A DNA stretch of 64,000 nucleotides, taken from NCBI GenBank assembly GCA_951812925.1, contig OX638372.1, positions 86,015,058-86,079,057 on the forward strand, in the 5' to 3' direction. The translations under genes were made by a program, and so were the position numbers. The DNA comes from Calliopum simillimum. Its lineage: Eukaryota > Arthropoda > Insecta > Diptera > Lauxaniidae. This document shows, in pieces, positions 56,298 through 64,000 of this stretch. The notes under the pieces were generated by a model. The model saw nothing but the letters and a program-made list of their open reading frames with translations, was not told the DNA's origin and searched no databases. Every line of letters starts with the position of its first letter. The stretch's first letter is position 1.

Positions 56298-56514
56298 CTA
56301 TACAAGTCCTCCACAAAAACATCCCGTCCAACTACTTAACGAAATGTGTAGGTCCGTTACCTATTCATTTCAACCCCATTCAACAAACCCCATACGACAC
56401 GTATGCATTTGCATTTATGATGATTGGTTAATGAGCGACGGAATTGGTTATTCCAAAAGAAAAGCCAAAAAACAAGCCGCAGAGCGCATGTTGGCGCAAA
56501 TTTACGTCAACTAA
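56298..56514 (+). CDS. Terminal exon encoding a double-stranded RNA-binding domain
   Basis: A splice acceptor TTTTCAG ends at 56,297. The frame continues with PVQLLNEMC, a beta-strand stretch HVCICIYDDW and SDGIGYSKRKAKKQAAERML, then stop TAA at 56,512-56,514. The G-x-G-x-SK-(K/R)-x-AK-x-x-AA segment and the N-terminal LNE helix are the defining elements of a dsRBD, whose basic helix contacts dsRNA. The exon enters in the third codon position, so the preceding exon must leave two bases. AATAAA at 56,637-56,642 supports a real 3' end. The gene (R2D2/Loqs-, NF90- or SON-like families all use this domain) cannot be named from one exon. It is the only intact reading here between 25 and 60 kb that looks like host protein. 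Confidence 0.72.
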
Positions 56515-56636
56515 TTTAATTTTTTTAAGTTTGGTTTTTTTATTTAAGTTATATTTTGCAAGTTATGCTGTAAGGAATCCTTATGCATAATAGCACTTTG
56601 AATATATGAAATTTTTTACCGTAACTATGAATGTTC

Positions 56637-56642
56637 AATAAA
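56637..56642 (+). promoter_or_regulatory. Poly(A) signal of the dsRBD gene
   Basis: AATAAA lies 123 bp after the stop codon of the dsRBD exon, in an AT-rich 3' UTR. Confidence 0.6.
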
Positions 56643-57256
56643 ACTCTTAATAATATAATATGTATATCATCTTTTCTTATACTAGATAAATATGTACGTA
56701 CTTATGTATGTTTGTCCATGGCCAAACTTTTCTCGAAAACGGCTGTATCGATTTTACTGAAACTTTAGATATTGTTATAAATCATTTAGCATGGAATGAA
56801 GAATGAGCTAGGCTTGGACTTTGTATATACTCATGAGGTTGCGTGGCACTGCCCTAAATTTTAAATTTAATCTGTTCATATCTCGCAAATCATACAAGAT
56901 ATTTTGATGAAATTTGGTAGGCGGGTACTAAGTACTATACTTATCAAGGTTTTGTCACGCCCAAATTTAAACCTTTCGAAATTTTGATTCGATTATACTC
57001 AAAAACAACTCCAACAAAATGAAAATTTTAGAGACCTTACTCCTAAAAATAATAAGTATGTTATACTTATGTAGTTGTATAGGGAACACTTGTTGAAGGG
57101 CGTGGGACCGCCCACAAGATTTAGTACGCTATAAAAATAAAACTACTGAAATTAACTTGCTATTAAGCACTTCTAAAGTGAAAATAGTCGAAATGCCGAC
57201 GGTGGGCGTGAAACCTCCCATACGATGAAATTTGGTAGGTACGTATTGCTTACAAT

Positions 57257-58252
57257 GTTCGACACAAAAAAAAAAACACATGAGAAAATCCAAAAAATTC
57301 ATAAAGAAGACGTTAAAAAAAAAAATACCCGTGTCACGTCGTTTTACTGCAGCACGTCACATTTTTTTTAATCGATTTTTGAAGTTTTTTTATGCACTGT
57401 GCATGAAAAAACAAAAATACTACATTCTTGAGTTAAATCGATGAATTTAACTATATGATCCTTACATCTGAGGTGTATCATGTGTTCAGTAAACATATGC
57501 AGGATATTGCGAGGAATATTTTTGTAGAAAATTTTAACCCTTGTAACCCCCACATTTGGGTAATTTTTACCCTTTTCTTAAAAAGGTACAAAAATGACAC
57601 CTAAAACAGGGGAGTATGGAGTCAGTATGTACTACAGAAATATTTGCTATAAAATTTTACTATCAGTTGGTAAACACTAAAAAATCAAAATTTCATCCCG
57701 AAAACAAAAAAATCGTTAAAATCAGTAAGCAGTTCTAACAAACAACTTTTTCCAAATTTCACCCCACTGTAAGTAAATCTCTAAAATAACATTTTTGGCA
57801 AAACTCGTTGTCACAAGATCATAACGAAATCTTGTAATAAATATGCAATGTGAAAAGTCCTAATTGATATTAACATTTTTTTTTTTTGGTTTCGGGCGTC
57901 ATTTTTGTACCTTTTGAAGAAAAGAGCAAAAATGACCCACAAGTAGGACCTGTACAGAGTTAAAATGTTCTACAAAAATGTTCCCCGCAATATCTTGCAT
58001 AAGTTTGCTGAACACATGATACTCCTCAAATGTAAGGATCATATAGTGAAATTCATCGATTTAACACAAGAACGCGTGATTTTTTTTTTTTTTTTTTCAT
58101 GTACAGTGGAGTTAAAAACTTCAAAAATCGATTAAAAAAAATGGGACGTGCTGGAGAAAAATGACGAGACACGGGTATTTTGTTATAACGTCTATTTTAA
58201 GAATTTTTTGGATTTTCTCATGTATTTTACAAAAAGTTCGAAATTGTCGAGC
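57257..58252. mobile_element. Foldback element G, about 1.0 kb
   Basis: Arms at 57,257-57,545 and 57,960-58,252 are inverted with about 85% identity by eye, starting GTTCGACA. Shared blocks include AAATCCAAAAAATTC, TTAAATCGATGAATTT and GATCCTTACATCTGAGG. A second, inner inverted pair with (G/A)GGTACAAAAATGAC lies at 57,582-57,600 and 57,888-57,912. A solo arm of the family is at 49,338-49,640. Confidence 0.85.
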
Positions 58253-58259
58253 AGTGTTA

Positions 58260-60890
58260 TCAGTGCCTTGTAATGGACAAAAAATGAGCGGTGTCGATTA
58301 ACTGGCACGCCCATTTTTTAACCATTGAAAATTTTGATTCAATATTTCTCGAAAACAACTCCAACAGTTTTGAAGAAAATTTAGAGAATGTTACCTCTGA
58401 AACCAGGTATGAAAAGTATGAAAAAGGTCCTATTAACATATCTTTATATATTTTTTTTTTTCGTTTCCCGTTGAATTTCCTTTAATTTGCCAGCACATTT
58501 TTCATACCAATTTTTTTTTTATTGAGGTCAGAAAAAAATACTTTTCAAGAGCAATCAGGTTCAAGGCTCCAGTAGAAAGCGCGCATATCAAACACAAAGA
58601 AAATAATTTTTTTCGATCTCAAATTAAAAAGTTTGTACGACAAATGTAATACCGAATTAAATTTAACAAGAATTCAAAAATAAAATATAAAAGTGTATGT
58701 CAATAGGAACTTTTTCATACTAAAATGAGGGCCAAAGTCCAAAGTTAGGAAAAAAATTAAAATATTAATTTTTAAGGTCCAGAACTTTGCGAAATGCATT
58801 TGAACTGTATAAACCAAATGCACATCTCAAAATCTCACACAATTAGCTAAAAGTTTCTCATAGAAAAAATAGGGTGACCCAATTAAATTTTTTTTTTTTT
58901 TTCTAAAACAAGTCAGAAAATAAGTTTTAACCCTATAACTCTTCAGGGGTACATTTTATACATCTATCAGGTGCATTTTTATTGTTAGTTTAGGCCTCTT
59001 TTATTACCTTCCAGATGCTTCGTAACCTTTTGCGGTGCACCCTGTATTATATACATAGAAATTTATGACGAATAAAATATAAAAAAATGGCAAAATAGCC
59101 AAATCGGCCAATTTTCATTCAATTTAATATACAATAACTTTTCCATTTCTTAATCAATTTTCTTAAGTAGTATCTTATTTTCTTCACCAATATATAGACT
59201 ATGATATAAAAATAATATTTCGCCGAAATTAACAAACCAACTAACCAAAAAGTGATGTGAATGTTGTTTGTATGTAATTTAATTATCTTTAATTTGACAT
59301 ATAGTACGTTTCCCAAAAACCGTACTTGATAGACCGATTCGGATTCAGAATCGACATCGGAAATGACTATTTTTGTTTAGAAATATTTCAGTTATTTTTT
59401 TTTTCAAAAACTGCATAAACTTAAGTGTTGGTTTTTCTCTAAATTCAATTACCAACAAAAATGAGTCAAGCCGGATCAAAATCGATGCTTGTTCAACAAA
59501 ATTAAATATTATGGCCTTTTTTTACATAATTTTCCTGCACTATATAGGAAATGAAGATATCGTTTCAAAAAAGGTTACAATGCTATGATTTAGCCGGTCA
59601 CTTTAATATAGGTTTTGCACAAATCGGGTGGCGCTTTCATTTTCATCTTTTAAAAATTTTTTGAACTCTAAATTTTTTTGATCCCAGTACTTATATGGGT
59701 TATTCGATATCAAAACAGAAAATGAGGAAAAAATTAAATTTAATCCATTTTAACAATTTCATAATGTAAAATGTCTATTGTTTTCTCATCTCTAAAAGAA
59801 GTTTTAAAAATTTATAATTTATTTCTAGTATATTTATCTCAATTTTTCTCAGTTTATATTTTTATTTCTTATGAGAAATGGTTTTTTACTTCAAAACTTT
59901 TCATTATGACATCCTCTCTTATTGCCAGTGACAATAAGGAGTAGCAACTTGGCCCAAATTTTTGGTACGAAAGCAAATTGGTCCAAACTTGACTTATGAC
60001 CACATGGCTTATGCGGCTTTGATTTGTGACCAAAGATTGTCATAATAGTTATTGCTTATTACAATAGACGTCATCAAAACGTCAAAAATTCGACGTGATT
60101 TCAATATTGTAGAATCGAATTTTTTGGAGTTGCAGACATTCATGCACTCAGGGGAACCCTGCTGAATAATAAAAAAATTTTGTTTTATGTTTCAGATAAA
60201 AACTTTGGGCTCCACAATGTACCGCGATAAATCCGACTTATTAAATGTCGCGTGTGGCGCCATTTTGTCATTTTAGTTTTTGAAAAAATGCTTTTTTTAT
60301 AGTTCAAACATGTTCTTAAATATATGCAAAAAATTATTTTTGTGTGTTTTTATTTTCTGAGTGAAAAAAAATCCCGAAAAACAACTACTTTTTGACGTGT
60401 TACATGAGAAGCCCCCCTTAAATGGAACTATATTTTTTTTTGGGCCAAAAACCGAAAATGACCGAAAATTTTTGGAATCAGCATCTAATTTTACATATAA
60501 AATGGATAATGGCATTCATAGTGCATTTTGTCTGCAAACTAGTGTAATCAGGTAAAATGCACGTGTTTTCAAACTTCAAATTAATGCTACGTTTCTTTAG
60601 TGTTTCATTATGGAACCCATGTCGATTGATATTCTTGACTTGATTGATGTATGATTTGTTTATTCATGATTGTTGTCAACGTTTTATTTGTATATTTGTT
60701 AGTTATGGGCTCGATAAACAACCGATTTTAATGAAATTTTCAGCGTGCATCGCAAAAAGCTAGGACATAGGCTGGAAAACTAGGCAGTGCAACGACTCCT
60801 TTAAAATTAAAAAGAAACTTTCATTGTCGGATCACCTCGGGTATTTTTCTCTAATATATATTCTTTTTTAAAAGTAATGAAAATATCTAT
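58260..60890. other. Old repeats, no gene
   Basis: It holds a GGCACGCCCATTTTTTAACC motif (58,300), a repeat-B piece at 59,100-59,310 and another at 60,410-60,560 (AAACCGAAAATGACCG ... TGGATAATGGCATTCA). No exon is supported. Frames are short and lysine/phenylalanine-rich from base composition. Confidence 0.55.
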
Positions 60891-60896
60891 GATTTT

Positions 60897-61005
60897 CGAA
60901 AAATTACCAAGAATCAAGACCACGATAAATGTTGCTCATTACTATAAACCCTACAATTTCTATGGCCCTACAACAGTTGTGATGCCTACGGTTTCAAGGA
61001 TACGT
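60897..61005. repeat. Dispersed repeat H, copy 2
   Basis: It matches 53,370-53,470 (see that entry). It ends about 145 bp upstream of the protease start codon, so it may lie within the gene's promoter or 5' region. Confidence 0.7.
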
Positions 61006-61150
61006 GTTCCTCATTTTCACGTTTTTGATCCATAGGTAGTAGAATTTCATTTTAGAATTTAAGCATCGATATTTCAGTTATGAATACAAATAAGTTTTTA
61101 CCGTACACTCTAATTTGTAATTTTTTGACTTTTTCTAGCAGTGACTTAAA

Positions 61151-62454
61151 ATGTCAATTTCAAAATTATCAGTATTTATCATATATTTGACGTTATTTTT
61201 TAAAGTTTTCAGTTCTGCTGCCATCACTCAGGATACTGCTGATACTGAGTTACTGAATGTTCAAAATGATCTCGATACTGCTGCAAATGAAACACATTTG
61301 GCGATTGTTGGCGGTTATCGACCTGTGAAACATACGCTCGCCAAGTATCTCGTTTCACTTCGCACAACTTTGAGAAGGAGATTTTTCGGTGATGATCATT
61401 ATTGTGGCGGTTGTATTATTGGTCCACGCATTATACTGACAGCGGCACATTGCCTACTGAAAGAGTAAGTTGGTTGAATTCCCTTCCGTACACTTTCTAC
61501 ATGACCATTAGAATTTGCAGAAAAAGTGATCAATCAGTCAGTGCTCGTGACGTAAGTGTTGTTGCAAAATCAATCAATCGTTTAGTGAGGACTAAGGATA
61601 CGGTGAAAATATCCGTAGAAGTTATTCGCATACATCCTGGGTATAACGTAAGAACCTTTGCTAATGATGTAGCAATTTTAAAGCTAAAAAAAGATATTGT
61701 ACTTGATGATAAGTTAGCGGCCATCATACCATTGGCTAATAATCCTCCAAAGGCTGGAACACAATGTACTGTTGTCGGTTGGGGTCGCATACTACCGGTG
61801 GGTACATGTTAGACATATTTCGTCTAGGTACATATCGCCACTTCAACGCTACAACTATATAACTTAAATTTTCTAGTTTTGAGATAATTCAATTTTAATA
61901 ATCTTAAAAATTTGAATTAACACTGAATTTCGACTTCTTGTTTTGTTTTTTTCTAATAACTTTGCAATGGTGCCACTTTAGAGAACTCCGCACAAAACCA
62001 TGAAGAATATCATTGGTCACTTATCCCAAGAATGATAATTTCGGAGTTATCAAGTTGTAGCATTGATGTGGCGATATGTAGTTATATGTATTATTTTCGA
62101 CTTTTTTTACAGAATGGACCATTGTCTGCTAATGTCCTTTATATAAATGTCGATATTTGGGATAAGATTTTTTGTTCGTATTACTCAAACTTCAGGATGG
62201 GCATGTTGTGTGTTGCCAATTGGTATGATTATCAATTGGACGTTTGTACCGGAGATTCTGGTGGTCCCTTAATTTGCGATTTAAAGCTTGTCGGATTGGT
62301 TTCATTTGGAAGGGGATGTGCTTCTGGTATTCCTGGTGTTTATACTGATGTTTGGTTTTATCGTGATTGGATAAAAGAGAATAATTGTAATTGTCGTGTT
62401 GGCAGTAGGTATCTAATTTTATTTGTTGTTTTTATATTGATAGTCTTTTACTAG
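61151..62454 (+). CDS. Trypsin-like serine protease (S1A), three exons, hydrophobic C-terminal tail
   Basis: Exons 61,151-61,464, 61,521-61,797 and 62,113-62,454 join without frame errors to 310 residues. Introns are 56 bp (GTAAGT...TTGCAG, phase 2) and 315 bp (GTGGGT...TTACAG, phase 0). Residues 1-24 form a signal peptide. IVGG starts the protease domain at residue 52, but the residue before it is Ala, not Arg/Lys. Catalytic His100 (TAAHC), Asp154 (NDVAIL) and Ser246 (GDSGGP) are intact. Asp240, six before the Ser, predicts trypsin specificity, with Gly at the two pocket-wall positions. Cysteines match the three usual disulfides plus one extra (CGGC for CGGS). The end, after NCNCRVGSR, is 14 hydrophobic residues up to the stop. 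This suggests a membrane or GPI anchor. The start is the first ATG after a TAA-rich leader. Expected outside the cell, possibly tethered. The individual orthologue is not recognised. Confidence 0.92.
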
Positions 62455-62523
62455 TTATTATGGAAGCTAAGTATATAAAATTCAAAATCATATTTTAAAA
62501 TTTTTGTAAAAATATCGTTTTTA

Positions 62524-62529
62524 AATAAA
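62524..62529 (+). promoter_or_regulatory. Poly(A) signal of the serine protease
   Basis: AATAAA occurs 69 bp after the stop codon at 62,452-62,454, an ordinary distance for a fly 3' UTR. Confidence 0.65.
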
Positions 62530-62809
62530 CTCACCAAAAAACTGCAAATTCACTCAAATTATTTTCTCTTGCGAAATTTATGCCGAGGTCCTACTGCTCT
62601 CTCGAGAAAAGGATAAGATACGCTTTAGTTAAGCCTTAAGACAGCAAACTTTTCTGACAGTTTTACCACGAATTCCACGCATTGGCTTAAGCTGCGCAAT
62701 AAATACTGTGCTTTCTCCCGTTCTGGATTCTTTGTTTTATTTAGAGCAGTGATAGCCTAAGCTTATACTAGCGGGCATTCGGGATTTTGTGTTTGAAAGC
62801 TTTTCGTAT

Positions 62810-63330
62810 ACGTATCAACCCGACTAGAGAAAAGTTCAGGTTGAGATCCAATTCGGATCAGGCTGGCCTGAAGAATGATCAGGAACGAGTCAGGCATTCT
62901 GATCCGACAATGACGAATAAACGTCACACTTCATAGGAAACGGACCTGATCCGTTTGAGCGGATTCGATCAGGATCCCATAAAGTTTCAGGAACGGATCA
63001 GGATATTTCAGGCTCTCATCAGAAAAGTTTTATATTTATTATTGAGGATCGGATCATACCCATATAAATTAATTTTAATTTCGTCCGGTCACAAAACGCT
63101 TTCCTAAAACATTTTGTGGCTTTGATACAAAAAAACATGATATAAACATGATAACCACCTAAAATGTGTTTGGGAAAGGACTAGGTTAGATGAATTAAAT
63201 TCCTTACTGCGATTTAGTTCTGCAGATTTTATGCGATACTGATTTAAACAACGGACTAGGACCGTATTAAGATTTTTGGTATCAGATTTTAATGAGGAAC
63301 TGATCCGGAATTCCTGAACTAATTTATTGT
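62810..63330. repeat. CTGATCCG/CGGATCAG-rich repeat
   Basis: About ten short palindromic-type motifs (CGGATCAGG, CTGATCCG, GATCAGGA, TGATCCGGAATTCC) alternate in both orientations over 520 bp, with TTCAGG spacers. It is like a degenerate modular foldback or MITE. No clear terminal duplication and no frame. Confidence 0.6.
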
Positions 63331-64000
63331 CGGGAAATCACAGATGAGCGTTCAACTGTGTCAGTATTTGCTAGCTTCATATGCTAGACATCACTAATTT
63401 AGAGTCTCATGATATATGAGGGGGTTAGAAGCAAAGGGGTACAAGTGACAAAAAGTAAATTTTGAGCAAAACACAGTTAAATTACTTTCACATCTATACC
63501 ATACCTAGCGTAACGAAACTTGGATTGAGCATCTCTGAATTCTGAAAACTGGCAAAAAAGATTTTTTTGCGGATTTTGGGTTTGGAAAATATGAATTAAA
63601 TTTCAAATACTGTTTGGATAGTAGTTTCCTGTACTTTCGACGAATAATATTTTAGAAAATTGTAAAAATCTTATTACTAAAATAGTATTAACTAGTTAGA
63701 GTGTCACCTTTGGCCTGGCCAAAAATTTAATACCCAACACTGCAGAAATTTGAAAATTTCGATTGTATGGAATGTGCCAGGCCCTCGTGCCCGATTTCAC
63801 TAAGTTTTTACTGTTTTTGTGTCTGACTGAACTTTAAGTGAATTATCTCAAAAAACGCATTCAGTATATAATTTTGGTTACATGGGAGGTACTACTCCCT
63901 CTTATCCGAATTCATTTAGATTTAATTTATTAGTCCTAATATTTATCTGTATTTTGGTTGCATTATCGCAAATAATGCTCTTAAAATTGCGTAAGCGTAT
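63331..64000. other. No gene seen
   Basis: AT-rich sequence to the right window edge. No recognisable coding, RNA or repeat feature. Confidence 0.45.

Overview
The window reads as an AT-rich, transposon-dense stretch of an insect nuclear genome. A brachyceran fly is the best guess. The basis is spliceosomal introns, AATAAA poly(A) signals, a tRNA-Lys-primed Ty3/gypsy element, a PIF/Harbinger relic paired with a MADF gene, Foldback-like elements with 9-bp target-site duplications (TSDs), and the GCGTGGCACCGCCCAC and TATACCCTACACCC repeat motifs common in flies. The species cannot be named. There are no bacterial genes, operons or CRISPR arrays.

Layout. 1-11.0 kb: one large Ty3/gypsy retrotransposon on the minus strand with uninterrupted gag and pol, a gag-pol overlap carrying a canonical -1 slippery heptamer plus a GC stem-loop, a tRNA-Lys primer-binding site and a very long putative LTR. 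11.1-13.6 kb: a 1.66-kb foldback element and a dispersed AT-rich repeat. 14.0-19.3 kb: a decayed RAG1/Transib-type transposase in pieces, with a gutted mariner (TA TSD) in its split and a 465-bp Foldback/MULE-like element (perfect 9-bp TSD) in its coding region. 20.1-20.9 kb: a degenerate minisatellite and a possible Helitron-like 3' end. 23.5-25.1 kb: wrecked LINE ORF2 with RNase H. 25.6-26.9 kb and 50.6-52.0 kb: two copies of one 1.36-kb foldback element. 28.3-28.9 kb: Tc1/mariner pseudogene. 29.7-30.6 kb: long-TIR element with a motif array. 32.4 kb: tRNA-like/SINE promoter. 33.2-34.0 kb: 730-bp MITE with TAA TSD. 37.8-40.2 kb: foldback structure with a Merlin-like transposase remnant at its centre. 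41.4-42.2 kb: foldback related to the one at 11 kb. 42.6-47.6 kb: relic two-gene PIF/Harbinger element (transposase on plus, MADF/BESS-like protein on minus). 47.7-48.1 kb: probable second RAG1-like fragment. 54.5-55.1 kb: a second 9-bp-TSD Foldback/MULE-like element built of TTCCGGAA modules. 57.3-58.3 kb: another foldback.

Host genes are sparse. The clear one is a three-exon trypsin-like serine protease (61,151-62,454) with an intact triad, a signal peptide, a non-basic residue before IVGG and a hydrophobic C-terminal tail. A terminal exon coding a double-stranded-RNA-binding domain (56,298-56,514) has its own poly(A) signal. Two more possible exons (22.7 kb and 52.2 kb) are weak.

Most of the window is nested mobile DNA. 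Target-site duplications and interrupted frames give a partial relative order: the RAG1-like gene is older than the mariner and the 465-bp insert next to and inside it, while the Ty3/gypsy element, with both frames open, is probably recent.
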